Assembly (NCBI RefSeq): GCF_002304225.1
Contig: NZ_NSLB01000001.1
Coordinates: 682,001 to 746,000 of the forward strand
Source of the DNA: Pseudomonas sp. HAR-UPW-AIA-41
GTDB taxonomy: Bacteria > Pseudomonadota > Gammaproteobacteria > Pseudomonadales > Pseudomonadaceae
Length of the DNA: 64,000 bases
Direction: 5' to 3'
The translations under genes and the position numbers were made by a program. Every line of letters begins with the position of its first letter. Within the stretch, counting starts at the first letter, position 1. Under the pieces are notes generated by a model, which did no database searches, was not told the DNA's origin, and saw only the letters and a program-made list of their open reading frames with translations. Positions 8,340 to 17,944 of this stretch are shown in pieces.

Positions 8340-10578
8340 ATGATCTTCGGTCGCAGAAAGCGCAAGCCCATCAGCATTCCGGCCAAACCGGTCAAGGAAT
8401 GGAAGTACACCACCTGCAACTACTGCTCGACCGGCTGCGCCATCGAGCTGGGCCTCGGCGAGGATGGTCGCATCGTTACCAGCCGCGGCCATGCGGGTGC
8501 CGACGTAAATCGCGGCAAACTGTGCATCAAGGGGCTGCTGGAGCACGAACTGTTCGAGTCTTCCGGACGCGGTACGGTACCGCTGGCCCGCGACAAGGCC
8601 CATCTGCCATTCCAGCCGACCAGTTGGGATGCCGCGCTTGACGCCACCGCGGCGAAGATCAAGGACATCCAGGCCAAATACGGCCGTGACGCCTTCGCTG
8701 TGGTCTCCACTGGCCAACTGCTCACCGAGTAGTTCTACACCCTCGGCAAGCTGGTGCGCGGGCAGATCGGCACCAACAACTACGACGGCAATACCACCCT
8801 GTGCATGGCCTCGACGGTGTCCGGCTACAAACGCAGCTTCGGCAGCGACGGCCCGCCCGGCTGCTACGACGATTTCGAGCACGCCCACTGCCTGATGGCC
8901 TTCGGCTCCAACCTGCCGTAGCCGCATCCGATCATCTACTGGCGCCTGAAGGAGGCGATGGAGAAGCGCAAGTTCCCGCTGATCGTCATCGACCCACGCG
9001 TGACCATGCTGGCGCAGTTCGCCGACATCCACCTACCGATTACCCCGGGAACCGACTGCGTGCTGATCAACGCCATGCTTCACGTGATTTTCAAGGAAGG
9101 CCTGGAGGACAAGGACTACATCACCGCGCACACCAACGGCATCGACGAGTTGCGCGCGCTGGTGGCCGACTATGACCCCAAGACCGCCCAGCACATCTGC
9201 GGTATAGACGAAGGCCGCATCCGAACCGTGGCGCGCCTGTACGCCAAGGCCCCGGCGGCCATGAGCATCTGGACCATGGGCATCAACCAGTCCACCCATG
9301 GCTCGGACGGCGTGGTCAACATCAACAACCTCAATCTGGTCACAGGCAATATCGGCAGGCCCGGCGGCACCAGTCTGTCGATCACCGGCCAGTGCAACGC
9401 CATGGGCACCCGCGAGTGGTCGTCCTGCTCAGGCCTGCCGGGTTACCGGGCGCTGGATAAGGACAAGGACCACAGGAATGTTGCCGACTTCTGGGGCATA
9501 GCCCCGGATTTTTCCCACCGGCCCGGGGCCTGTCGCAGACCGATATTTCCCCGGCCATTGAGACGGGCGAGATCAAGGGCCTGTGGCTCGTGGCGACCAA
9601 TCCCATGACCGCTATGCCCAACCATTCGCGCATCCGCAAGGCGATGGAAAGCTCGAGTTCCTGGTGGTGCAGGACGTCTACCAGGACGTCGAAACCACCC
9701 CGTACACCCATGTGTATTTCCCCGCCGCCGTGTGGGCCGAGAAGCAGGGCTGCCACACCAACACCGAGCGGCGGGTGAACCTGACGCGCAACGTACTGCC
9801 GCCATATGCCGACTCCAAGCCGGACCTCTGGATCTTCAACCAAATGGCCAAGCGCTTCATGGACCGCAATGTCATCCACTTCCCGGACGACGCCAAGGCG
9901 GCCTTCAACGAGATGCGCGAGCTGTCCAAGGGAGAAGGGCGAACGCTGGACATTTCCGGCATGAGCTACGACCGCATCGAGGCGGCGCGCGGTATCCACT
10001 GGCCCTACAGCGAGGCCCAGGCCGCCGCCGACGAGGCCGAGCACGGCGCGCTGGGTGCTTTCGACATGCTTCGCCGCTAGGATTATCCGGGCGAGCGCCG
10101 GCTCTATGCCGACGGCCATTTCCAGACCGACGACGGCCGCGCCAAGCTGATTCCGGTCAGCTTCGTCAACAACAACGAATGCCCGGACGCCGAATACCCC
10201 TTCTGGCTCAACTCCTGGCGGGTGGTCGAGCATTTTCACACCCGCACCCGCACCCGTACCGGCAAGATCGGCAACTGCAACAAGTTCAGCCCCACCCCCT
10301 ATATGGAGATGAACCCCGACGCCGCCCGCGAGCTGGGCATCCAGCACTCCAGCTATGTGCGCCTGGTCAGTCGGCGCGGCGACGCGGTGGTGATGGTGCA
10401 GCTGACCCACCGGGTCGGCCGCAACATGCTGTTCATCCCGTTCCACTTCCACGACTGCGTCAACCGCCTGACCCTCGGGCTGCTCGATCCCTACTCGCGT
10501 TAGCCGGCCTTCAAACAGAATGCCGTGCGCGTGGAGCTGATCGATCAGCAGGAAGCCGCACGCCTGAACCTTGAATAG
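8340..10578 (+). pseudogene. Molybdopterin oxidoreductase catalytic subunit (DMSO reductase family), broken
   Basis: This would encode a roughly 735-residue Mo-bisMGD enzyme of the nitrate/DMSO reductase type. The N-terminal [4Fe-4S] motif is intact (CNYCSTGC, then KLCIKG). The Mo-site region has LCMAST and the C-terminal MGD-binding domain has NKFSPTPYMEMNPDA. The frame is interrupted by TAG at 8730, 8919, 10078, 10501 and 10576. Two one-base deletions also occur, one in a T run near 9509-9513 and one in an A run at 9648-9650; after correction the frame continues. Between the lesions the protein looks well conserved. There is no Tat signal. The true end of this subunit is unclear, because it runs into a ferredoxin fragment. 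Most likely a recent pseudogene. Confidence 0.85.
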
Positions 10579-10941
10579 TGCAACATGTGCGTCGACCGTC
10601 TGGAAGTGGGGTTGAAACCCGCCTGCGTCTCGGCCTGCGTGGGCAATGCGCTGGATTTTGGCGTGATCGAGAGCGTGCCGGCCAACCGCGAGCAGGCGAG
10701 GGCGGAGATCCCTGGATTCCCGGATCCGGCCATCACCCATCCGAACATCCGCTTTCAGCCGATCAAACAGCTGCCGGATGAACTGACCCGCACCGACTCG
10801 ATGCCGCTCAAATACCATAAGGACGAGCAGGGCCGTTACCGCCCGGCCATCGACCAGAAGCAGGGCAAGACCTGGCACTGGAACCTGGCGCGCCTGAGTT
10901 CTCGGGAAAACCCGCTGGTGCTCTTCACCCTGGCCACCTAG
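10579..10941 (+). pseudogene. Fragment of DmsB-like 4Fe-4S ferredoxin subunit
   Basis: Starting directly after a TAG at 10576, the frame reads CNMCVDRLEVGLKPACVSACV, a ferredoxin cluster-binding segment typical of the electron-transfer subunit of DMSO-reductase-type enzymes. About 85 further residues run to another TAG at 10939. The first half of such a subunit, with its start codon and the earlier cysteine clusters, is missing. This suggests a deletion that joined it to the end of the catalytic subunit frame. The end (WHWNLARLSSRENPLVLFTL) already looks like the lead-in to the membrane anchor. Confidence 0.75.
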
Positions 10942-11736
10942 GCGGCGATCGGCGCCTTTGGCCTGGCCTTCGTCGGCGCCCAGGTGGACCTGGCCGGCTT
11001 AGTCCAGTTCGCCCAGTCGATTTTCTACCTGCCGCTGATGATGCTGGCCTTCGGCCTGTTCATGTCGACCATGCACCTGGGCAAGCCCAAGCGCTTCTAC
11101 CGGGGCTTCAACAACCTGCGGCATTCGCCGGTGTCGCGCGAGGGCTTGGGCATCGCCCTGTTCATGGCTTTCCTGGGCCTGCACATCGCCTGCAGCCTGC
11201 CGGCCAATGCGCTGGTAGCGCAGCTGGCCAGCGCGGTTGGGCTGGAGCTTGCGCCCTGGCAGGGGCTGGCGGCTAAGGGCGCGACCATGTTTGGCGCTCT
11301 GGCGCTGCCGTCAGGCCTGACCGGTCTGTACTACATGAACCGTTGCTATCGCATCAAGGCGCGGCCGTTCTGGAACCACTGGCAGGTGGGTACGGCCTTC
11401 TTTGGCAACATGTTCTCGTTGGACGCGCTGGTCTGCGCCCTGCTGCTGACCGGTGCCGACTGGAACGGCGCGCTGCTGGCTGCTGGCAGGGCCCTGGCCG
11501 GCCTGGTGCTGCTGGCCTGCTGTCTGATCAGCCGGGCGCTGTTCTACGTGCTAGTGATCCCCACCACCATGCCCGGCGCTTTCTTCTGGAAGAACAAGGG
11601 CTTCGAGCAGCACGCCCGCGACATCGGCCTGGCGCACATGCCGCAGGTCGGCGTCGTGCCGCTGTCGCACTGGGACCAGCTGTTATCTCAGGGCCTTGTA
11701 TGCAACTGGAAGATCTGCCGGGCACGCGCTGCGTGA
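10942..11736 (+). pseudogene. DmsC-like membrane anchor subunit, without start codon of its own
   Basis: About 264 open codons after the TAG at 10939 encode a polytopic membrane protein with at least six hydrophobic stretches. HLGKPKRFYRGFNNLRHSPV is the typical DMSO reductase anchor (DmsC) signature. In an intact enzyme this subunit binds quinol and holds the soluble subunits to the membrane. A GTG at 10984 could be an internal start, but it would remove the first membrane helix. The reading frame itself is undamaged, so it could still be made as a shortened protein. The 3' end overlaps the next gene. Confidence 0.75.
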
Positions 11737-12077
11737 TCGGCCTGCGCTACTTCGCCGAGGACAGACAACTGCTGCATCAGAGCCAGCTGTGCGGCACGGT
11801 GGTGTCAGCCGATGCCGAGCAGGGCATCCGCGTTCTGCTGCAGGGTGCGGCCGATGGCGAGGCGGTGCACTTCAGCCTGCCGCCCGCGCTGCAGGCCCGG
11901 TTCCGCGTCCCGCCCGGACACTACCGGGGTCAGGACGGGCGGGTGGATATGCGCGATCCGGATTATCTGGTCAGCTGGGACATCGAGCGCGCCTGCGGCA
12001 AAGTCGGGGAAGATCAGCACCAGTGGTGGCGGTGGAAGGCTGGTGAGCGTCGCACCGACGTTGCATCTACTCATTAA
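11700..12077 (+). CDS. Hypothetical protein linked to the molybdoenzyme operon
   Basis: A 125-residue soluble protein with no signal peptide or known catalytic motif. It is rich in charged residues and shows VIGLRYFAEDRQLLHQSQLCG near the start, then RVPPGHYRG and PDYLVSWDIERA, and a Trp-rich end (HQWWRWKAG). It starts inside the last codons of the anchor gene, in another frame, which indicates coupled translation in the original operon. Unlike the genes before it, it has no internal stop. I do not recognise a function; by position it may be an accessory or chaperone of the enzyme. Confidence 0.65.
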   Translation: MQLEDLPGTRCVIGLRYFAEDRQLLHQSQLCGTVVSADAEQGIRVLLQGAADGEAVHFSLPPALQARFRVPPGHYRGQDGRVDMRDPDYLVSWDIERACGKVGEDQHQWWRWKAGERRTDVASTH

Positions 12078-12184
12078 CGGCACTCGCTGCCTAGACTAAC
12101 CAAGCGGCCAGGTTGGTCTAGTGCATAACCGCTTTCCGGATGTTCTGATACTTCCGGTTTCGCCCTTTCTGGGCGTGTCACGTT

Positions 12185-12218
12185 CTTGTTGTTTGTCCAG
12201 CAAAAAGTAAACAACAAG
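12185..12218. repeat. Inverted repeat, 10-bp arms
   Basis: CTTGTTGTTT (12185-12194) and AAACAACAAG (12209-12218) are perfect inverted arms with a 14-base spacer. They lie in the roughly 420-base gene-free stretch 12078-12500, which otherwise holds only the IS remnant. There is no T tract after either arm. It may be a weak terminator or a repeat footprint. Confidence 0.5.
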
Positions 12219-12352
12219 CAAAAAGGGCTCTCGACATCGGAGTCTGCCCTTCGGTCAGGTATTTTTCTTGCTGCGATGCTGCTGCTTAACGTCTCCCACT
12301 TTTGAGTAGAACTCAGCTCTAGAATGCAATCCCGGCAACTAGGCTATTGGAT

Positions 12353-12490
12353 ATGAAAAAGCGTTTCACAGATGAGCGCATTATGGGCTACCCGCACGGA
12401 GCGAACGCTGTTGTACCGATCAAGAAACTTTGCTGCAGATACAGTTTTTGCGGCCATTTGCTAGTTCTGGTGCCGCCAGTTTGGGGTGTA
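12353..12490 (+). mobile_element. Remnant of an IS3-family transposase orfA
   Basis: The frame from 12353 reads MKKRFTDERIMGYPHG and then VPIKKLCCRYSF, which matches the start of IS3-family OrfA helix-turn-helix proteins (MKKRFTxEQIxG...ELCRRHGFS). After about 34 codons the match continues in another frame (a TAG, then FWCRQFG where FYLWRSKFGG is expected) and then ends. No orfB, no terminal inverted repeats and no target duplication were found, so only a decayed end survives. Confidence 0.75.
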
Positions 12491-12500
12491 TCGGAACACT

Positions 12501-13250
12501 TCAGCGATAGTGCTGCAGCAAACTCTCGAATTCACCGCGCTGCTGTAATCGAACCATAGCTCTGAGGACTTTTTGCGCGGGTACTTGTGGGTCGTCTCGT
12601 ATCAGGCAGGCAACAGGTTCTTCTTGAATGCCCTCCAGAGCGATCAGCGCGGGTTTCGTCGGAGACTGCCGATTGAACCAGTGCAGCGATAGCTCGTTGC
12701 TAATGCCATAGTCGAGTCGCTGTGCGCGCAGCATTTCAAGCACCTGATGCTGGCTGCGGCTATCCACCCGTTGCAGCTTTGCGGAGCTTAATTGCTCTTG
12801 CAGAGACGGGTAGTGATAGCCCAGCACCGTGCCCAGTTTTGCTCCATCCAGATGCTCAAGACCATTGAAGCCCGCATAGCGCTCGCGACCGATGAGTTGA
12901 TCTCGTTGGGTCATGAACGGCAGGCTCCATATGAAGTGATGGGGCGCATTCAACCAATTGGGTGATGAGTAGCAAAGTAAGTCGACTTGAGCCTTGTCCA
13001 GCGCAATTTCGACACGGGCTCTAGGTAAGGTCACCAGCTTAATGGGGGTTTGGCTTTCGGCTGCGATCAGACGGTAGAGATCAGGGATCAGTCCGCGCTC
13101 TGGTGCCCCGTGAGACACATCGGTGAGCGGCATGGTCCAGCTTTCCAGGACTGCGCTTCGCAGCGGCTCGGCACTGGCTGGGCTGGGCTGCAGCAGGCAT
13201 CCAGCTAGTAAGCCCAGGCAGGCGATTCGGGGGCCGCTGTGAAGTGGCAT
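12501..13250 (-). CDS. Periplasmic solute-binding protein, family 3-like
   Basis: A 249-residue exported protein. A signal peptide ends about residue 28 (SPASA-EPL). The mature part looks like an amino-acid-binding-type periplasmic protein: a ligand-site-like VLESWTMPLTDV near the N-terminus, RGLIPDLYRLIAAES, and a C-terminal QQRGEFESLLQHY. No permease or ATPase gene is adjacent, so it may be an orphan binding or sensor-associated protein. Two TTG codons precede the ATG at 13250; the ATG is chosen because AGGA lies ten bases before it. Confidence 0.7.
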   Translation of the reverse strand: MPLHSGPRIACLGLLAGCLLQPSPASAEPLRSAVLESWTMPLTDVSHGAPERGLIPDLYRLIAAESQTPIKLVTLPRARVEIALDKAQVDLLCYSSPNWLNAPHHFIWSLPFMTQRDQLIGRERYAGFNGLEHLDGAKLGTVLGYHYPSLQEQLSSAKLQRVDSRSQHQVLEMLRAQRLDYGISNELSLHWFNRQSPTKPALIALEGIQEEPVACLIRDDPQVPAQKVLRAMVRLQQRGEFESLLQHYR

Positions 13251-13342
13251 CAACAAGTGTTCCTGAGTGGCGGGTTTGGGTGCAATTTACAGGCTGCTCC
13301 GCTAGGATTAGCCCACCTTGCCACCGGCTGCGATGAAATTTA

Positions 13343-15367
13343 ATGAGTTATCAGGTTCTTGCACGTAAATGGCGTCCGCGCTCGTTCCGCGAAATGGTCG
13401 GCCAGACCCATGTGCTCAAGGCCCTGATCAACGCGCTGGACAGCCAGCGCCTGCATCATGCCTACCTGTTTACCGGTACCCGGGGCGTGGGCAAGACCAC
13501 CATCGCGCGCATTCTGGCCAAGTGCCTGAACTGCGAAACCGGCATCAGTTCCACGCCCTGTGGCACCTGTTCGGTATGCCGGGAAATCGATGAGGGGCGT
13601 TTCGTTGACCTGATTGAAGTCGACGCCGCCAGTCGCACCAAGGTCGAGGATACCCGCGAGCTGCTCGATAACGTGCAGTACTCGCCGAGCCGCGGGCGCT
13701 TCAAGGTCTATCTGATCGACGAAGTGCACATGCTCTCCACCAGCTCGTTCAACGCTCTGCTCAAAACTCTGGAAGAGCCGCCGCCTCACGTCAAATTTCT
13801 GCTCGCGACCACCGACCCGCAGAAGCTGCCGGTCACCGTGCTCTCGCGCTGCCTGCAGTTCTCGCTGAAGAACATGCCGCCGGAGCGGGTGGTCGAGCAC
13901 CTCAATCACGTGCTGACTGCCGAGAATGTGCCGTTCGAGGAAGATGCTCTCTGGCTGCTCGGCCGTGCAGCCGACGGCTCCATGCGCGACGCAATGAGCC
14001 TGACCGACCAGGCCATCGCCTTTGGCGAAGGTAAGGTCATGGCCGCCGATGTGCGTGCCATGCTCGGTACTCTCGACCATGGTCAGGTCTACGGTGTGCT
14101 GCAGGCGCTGCTCGAAGGCGATGCCCGGGCCTTGCTCGAAGGTGTTCGTCATCTGGCCGAGCAGGGGCCGGACTGGGCTGGCGTGCTGGCCGAGATGCTC
14201 AATGTGCTGCACCGCGTGGCCATTGCCCAGGCACTGCCCGAGGCGGTGGATAACGGCCAGGGTGACCGCGACAAGGTACTGGCACTGGCTCAGGCCCTTC
14301 CCGGCGAGGATGTGCAGTTCTACTACCAGATGGGGTTGATCGGCCGGCGTGACCTGCCGCTGGCGCCCGATCCGCGCAGCGGCTTCGAGATGGTGTTGCT
14401 GCGCATGCTGGCGTTCCGTCCGGCGGATGCCGATGGTGCGCCCAGCTCGCCGCTCAAGGGACAGCCACTAAAGAACTTGGGAATCAGCCCGGCCACAGCT
14501 GATTCCAGACCCAACCCGGTGGCCGGCGTCAGCCTGACTGCGCCGGTTGTTGCGGCAGCCCCGAGCACGCCCACACTGAATCCTGCACCTGCACCTGCAC
14601 CTGCACCTGCACCTGCACCTGCACCTGCACCTGCACCTGAGTCTGTCGTGGCGCCTGCTCCTGTGGCGCCGGTGGCAAGCGAAGCTGCCGTCAGTACGCC
14701 AGCTACTGCCGTCGATCTGCCGTGGGAAGAAGCGCCTGTTGCTGCGGCCGAATCTTCGCCGTCCATTCCGGTTATGCCGGTGGCTGTTCCGGCCGAAGTG
14801 CCCCCTGTGCCTGCCGAGGCTACTGTAGCCACCGCTGCTGACGATGACGACGAGCCGCCGGTGGGTGAATACGACTATTACGAAACCGACGCTGAAGCCT
14901 ATGACTACAGCTTCGCCGACGAGCAGGAGCAGGCCCCGGCCGAACCCGAGCCGCTGCCAGCCGCGCAGCCGGCCAGTGGTCTGGCGGCTGAGTGGCTGGA
15001 ACTGTTCCCGCGTCTGGGGCTGTCCGGCATGACCGGCAGCATCGGCGCCAACTGTTCGCTGATCGAAGCCGAGGGCGATAACTGGCTGCTGCACCTGGAC
15101 CCGGGCCAGAGCGCACTGTTCAACGCGACGCAGCAGCGGCGTTTGAACGATGCACTGAACCAGGCCCTCGGGCGCACCCTCAACCTGCGTATCGAGGTGA
15201 TCAAGCCCGCACAGGAAACCCCGGCCCAGGCGGCCGCGCGCAAACGCGCCGAGCGCCAGCGCCTGGCAGAGGAGTCGATCGCCAACGACCCGGTGGTGCG
15301 CCATCTGATTGAACACTTCGGCGCCAGCGTGCGCGCCGACTCCATTGAACCGCTGGAGCGCGTCTGA
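13343..15367 (+). CDS. dnaX: DNA polymerase III subunits gamma and tau
   Basis: The clamp-loader ATPase of the replicative polymerase, 674 residues. Walker A GTRGVGKT is at 45-52, the zinc module has Cys at 64, 73, 76 and 79, and Walker B LIDEVHML is near 127. The AAA+ and collar domains run to about 365. A Pro/Ala-rich linker holds a hexanucleotide repeat, and the C-terminal tau region (about 545-674) binds DnaB and the polymerase. No A-AAA-AAG slippery site was seen, so a short gamma form by the E. coli mechanism is not supported. Followed by ybaB and recR, the usual neighbours. Confidence 0.97.
   Translation: MSYQVLARKWRPRSFREMVGQTHVLKALINALDSQRLHHAYLFTGTRGVGKTTIARILAKCLNCETGISSTPCGTCSVCREIDEGRFVDLIEVDAASRTKVEDTRELLDNVQYSPSRGRFKVYLIDEVHMLSTSSFNALLKTLEEPPPHVKFLLATTDPQKLPVTVLSRCLQFSLKNMPPERVVEHLNHVLTAENVPFEEDALWLLGRAADGSMRDAMSLTDQAIAFGEGKVMAADVRAMLGTLDHGQVYGVLQALLEGDARALLEGVRHLAEQGPDWAGVLAEMLNVLHRVAIAQALPEAVDNGQGDRDKVLALAQALPGEDVQFYYQMGLIGRRDLPLAPDPRSGFEMVLLRMLAFRPADADGAPSSPLKGQPLKNLGISPATADSRPNPVAGVSLTAPVVAAAPSTPTLNPAPAPAPAPAPAPAPAPAPESVVAPAPVAPVASEAAVSTPATAVDLPWEEAPVAAAESSPSIPVMPVAVPAEVPPVPAEATVATAADDDDEPPVGEYDYYETDAEAYDYSFADEQEQAPAEPEPLPAAQPASGLAAEWLELFPRLGLSGMTGSIGANCSLIEAEGDNWLLHLDPGQSALFNATQQRRLNDALNQALGRTLNLRIEVIKPAQETPAQAAARKRAERQRLAEESIANDPVVRHLIEHFGASVRADSIEPLERV
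14582..14639. repeat. Hexanucleotide tandem repeat (CCTGCA) in dnaX
   Basis: About 9.7 perfect copies of CCTGCA encode alternating Pro-Ala at about residues 414-433 of DnaX, in the linker between the clamp loader and tau domains. The unit is two codons, so slippage would alter linker length without shifting the frame. Confidence 0.95.
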
Positions 15368-15393
15368 GCGCCCATTTCGAGAGGAACGCACAC

Positions 15394-15720
15394 ATGATGA
15401 AAGGTGGCATGGCCGGCCTGATGAAGCAGGCCCAGCAGATGCAGGAACGCATGCAGAAGATGCAGGAGGAGCTCGCCAACGCCGAGACCACTGGCGAGTC
15501 CGGTGCCGGCCTGGTCAAGGTGGTTATGACCGGTCGTCACGACGTCAAGCGCGTGAGCCTGGACGACAGCCTGCTGCAGGAAGACAAGGACATCCTTGAA
15601 GACCTGATCGCAGCAGCGGTGAACGATGCCGTGCGCAAGATCGAGCAGGCCAGTCAGGAAAAAATGGCCGGTTTCAGCGCGGGGATGCAGTTGCCGCCCG
15701 GTTTCAAAATGCCTTTCTGA
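15394..15720 (+). CDS. ybaB: YbaB/EbfC-family nucleoid-associated protein
   Basis: A 108-residue DNA-binding protein that forms tweezer-like homodimers. It has the family opening [20 protein letters not shown], a helical N-terminal region, the central [16 protein letters not shown] and the Met/Pro-rich C-terminus LPPGFKMPF. It lies 26 bases after dnaX and upstream of recR, the conserved bacterial order. GAGGAA precedes the ATG. Confidence 0.95.
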   Translation: MMKGGMAGLMKQAQQMQERMQKMQEELANAETTGESGAGLVKVVMTGRHDVKRVSLDDSLLQEDKDILEDLIAAAVNDAVRKIEQASQEKMAGFSAGMQLPPGFKMPF

Positions 15721-15921
15721 TGCGTGCTGCCCAGCTGCTGCAAATAGCTGTGTTGCAAGCCGGCCCGGGCATCCTCATTTACGGGCAGTAAACTCCGGTG
15801 CCCGTGCCGTCTTGCGCCTTGCTCTGCACCGCGTCTGAACAGCACTGGCACCGTGGGCCCTCAGAAAAAGTGGCCTCATTTCCCGGATAGCTTCTGCTTC
15901 AACCTTGCCGAGTGGTTTTCC

Positions 15922-16521
15922 ATGAGCTTCAGCCCGCTGATTCGCCAACTGATCGATTCGCTGCGCATCCTTCCCGGTGTCGGGCAGAAGACGGCGCAGC
16001 GCATGGCCTTGCAGATGCTGGAACGCGACCGCAGTGGTGGGTTGCGTCTGGCTCAGGCGCTGACGGCGGCGATGGAAGGGGTGGGGCACTGTTCCCAGTG
16101 CCGCACTCTCAGCGAGGATCATCTCTGCCCGCAGTGTGCCGATCCACGCCGTGATGATTCGCTGTTGTGTGTGGTCGAGGGGCCGCTGGATGTGTTTGCC
16201 GTCGAGCAGACCGGCTACCGCGGGCGCTATTTCGTGCTAAAGGGGCACCTGTCGCCGCTCGATGGTCTCGGCCCGGAAGCCATCGGTATTCCGGAGCTGC
16301 TCGCGCGCATTGGGGCAGGCAGCTTCAGCGAGATCATCCTGGCCACCAACCCGACCGTGGAAGGCGAGGCAACTGCCCATTACATCGCGCAGATGCTGGT
16401 CGGTAAGGGCCTCAGCCTGACCCGTATCGCCCATGGCGTACCGCTGGGTGGCGAGCTGGAGCTGGTTGACGGCGGTACCCTGGCCCATGCTCTGGCCGGC
16501 CGCCGGCCGATGATCGACTAG
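15922..16521 (+). CDS. recR: Recombination mediator RecR
   Basis: Works with RecF and RecO to load RecA on gapped DNA. The 199 residues match the family length of 198-200. An N-terminal helix-hairpin-helix ([16 protein letters not shown]) is followed by a four-Cys zinc finger ([16 protein letters not shown]) and a Toprim domain ([12 protein letters not shown], then [12 protein letters not shown]), with the Walker-B-like C-terminus near residue 180. The frame is open upstream to 15853, but homologues begin with [11 protein letters not shown], so the ATG at 15922 is chosen. Confidence 0.96.
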   Translation: MSFSPLIRQLIDSLRILPGVGQKTAQRMALQMLERDRSGGLRLAQALTAAMEGVGHCSQCRTLSEDHLCPQCADPRRDDSLLCVVEGPLDVFAVEQTGYRGRYFVLKGHLSPLDGLGPEAIGIPELLARIGAGSFSEIILATNPTVEGEATAHYIAQMLVGKGLSLTRIAHGVPLGGELELVDGGTLAHALAGRRPMID

Positions 16522-16690
16522 CCGCCAGATTTCCCAGATCTGTTTACTGAGCGCGCGTAGTGCCGCGTCGCTGGCGCGTGGGCGGCTTTTACGCGGCATG
16601 ACAGAAGTGCCGTGAGCGATGGCCGGAGTGTCGCCTTGCAAACCAAGCAAGCGCTAGGTATGGTCGCCTAAACCCTTGCCGGAGCCGCCC

Positions 16691-17839
16691 ATGTCTGCCT
16701 TTCAGGAATACTTCAATCAGGATCACCAGATGGTGCGCGACTCCGTGCGTCGTTTTGTCGAGCGCGAGATCCTGCCGCACGTTGCCGACTGGGAAGAGGC
16801 CGAGGAGTTTCCCCGCGAGCTGTACCGCACGGCAGGGGCCGCCGGCATCCTCGGTATCGGCTACCCGGAGCAGTTTGGTGGCAGCCACGAGGGCGATATC
16901 TTTGCCAAGGTGGCGGCCAGTGAAGAGCTGATGCGCTGTGGCTCGGGTGGTCTGGTGGCGGGGCTGGGTTCTCTGGACATCGGTCTGCCGCCGATCCTGA
17001 AGTGGGCCAAGCCGGCCGTGCGCGACCGGGTGGTGCCCGAGGTACTGGCCGGCGAGAAGATCATGGCCCTGGCCGTGACTGAACCCAGCGGCGGCTCGGA
17101 TGTGGCCAACCTCAAGACCCGCGCTGTGAAGGAGGGAGATTTCTACCGCGTCAGCGGCAGCAAGACCTTCATCACCAGCGGTGTGCGCGCCGATTACTAC
17201 ACCGTGGCGGTACGTACCGGTGGCGACGGGTTTGGCGGCGTCAGCCTGCTGCTAATCGAGAAGGGCACACCGGGCTTCACCGTGGGCCGCTCGTTGAAGA
17301 AGATGGGCTGGTGGGCGTCGGATACCGCCGAGTTGTTCTTCGACAACTGCCTGGTGCCGGTAGAGAACCTCATCGGCGTGGAGAACATGGGCTTTGCCTG
17401 CATCATGGCCAACTTCCAGAGCGAGCGCCTGTCGCTGGCGATCATGGCCAACATGACCTCACAGATGGCGCTGGAGGAGGCGACCCGCTGGGCCAAGGAG
17501 CGCGATGCCTTCGGCAAGCCGATCGGCAAGTTTCAGGTGCTCAAGCATCGCCTGGCCGAGATGGCCACCCAACTGGAAGTCTCCCGCGAATTCACCTACC
17601 GCCAGGCCGCGAAGATGGCCGCCGGCAAGAGCGTGATCAAGGAAATCTCCATGGCCAAGAACTTCGCCACCGATGTTTCCGACCGAATTACCTACGACGC
17701 CACGCAGATCCTCGGCGGCATGGGCTTCATGCGCGAGTCGCTGGTCGAACGCCTGTACCGCGATAACCGCATCCTCTCCATCGGCGGCGGCACCCGCGAA
17801 GTGATGAACGAGATCATCAGCAAACAGCTGGGGTTGTAG
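16691..17839 (+). CDS. Acyl-CoA dehydrogenase
   Basis: An FAD-dependent acyl-CoA dehydrogenase of 382 residues, the usual length. It shows the FAD/substrate motif ALAVTEPSGGSDVANLKTRA near 120, the second signature around 335-350 (QILGGMGFMRE) and a C-terminus reading SIGGGTREVMNEI. The last motif has Gly where short- and medium-chain enzymes have the catalytic Glu (EGT). This class instead resembles the isovaleryl/long-chain groups, with the base elsewhere. GGAG lies six bases before the ATG. Its position after recR matches P. aeruginosa PA1535. The exact substrate is not determined. Confidence 0.9.
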   Translation: MSAFQEYFNQDHQMVRDSVRRFVEREILPHVADWEEAEEFPRELYRTAGAAGILGIGYPEQFGGSHEGDIFAKVAASEELMRCGSGGLVAGLGSLDIGLPPILKWAKPAVRDRVVPEVLAGEKIMALAVTEPSGGSDVANLKTRAVKEGDFYRVSGSKTFITSGVRADYYTVAVRTGGDGFGGVSLLLIEKGTPGFTVGRSLKKMGWWASDTAELFFDNCLVPVENLIGVENMGFACIMANFQSERLSLAIMANMTSQMALEEATRWAKERDAFGKPIGKFQVLKHRLAEMATQLEVSREFTYRQAAKMAAGKSVIKEISMAKNFATDVSDRITYDATQILGGMGFMRESLVERLYRDNRILSIGGGTREVMNEIISKQLGL

Positions 17840-17874
17840 GCTGGCTGGCCTGCTCTCATAGAAACTGACTGCAT

Positions 17875-17900
17875 AAAAAAAGCCCCCGTCTGGGGGCTTT
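17875..17900 (-). terminator. Terminator for the minus-strand glycine-zipper gene
   Basis: AGCCCCC/GGGGGCT with a short loop and a run of seven A on the plus strand, which is a U tract when read from the minus strand. It also lies 36 bases past the acyl-CoA dehydrogenase stop and may serve both convergent genes. Confidence 0.85.
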
Positions 17901-17944
17901 GAGCCAGTGGAGCAGAGGACTTCGGCTCTCAAGAGTGGTTGCTG

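Noticed and set aside
9382..10878. A 498-codon open frame on the minus strand across the molybdoenzyme remnant
   Set aside because: Shadow of GC-rich coding on the other strand; the plus-strand translation has clear family motifs and the minus one has none.
8340..11736. General reassignment of TAG to an amino acid
   Set aside because: Normal genes in the window, such as recR, sigX and the acyl-CoA dehydrogenase, end at TAG at family-typical lengths.
13257..13342. 4.5S (SRP) RNA gene upstream of dnaX, as in some Pseudomonas
   Set aside because: The gap is only 86 bases and lacks the GGAAGGAAGCAG core; it was not seen elsewhere either.
13343..15367. Programmed ribosomal frameshift in dnaX of the E. 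coli type
   Set aside because: No A-AAA-AAG heptamer was seen in the region where gamma would end.
14468..15391. A 307-codon minus-strand frame opposite dnaX, with RCRCRC repeats
   Set aside because: The repeats are the complement of the dnaX hexanucleotide array; no start context or family similarity.
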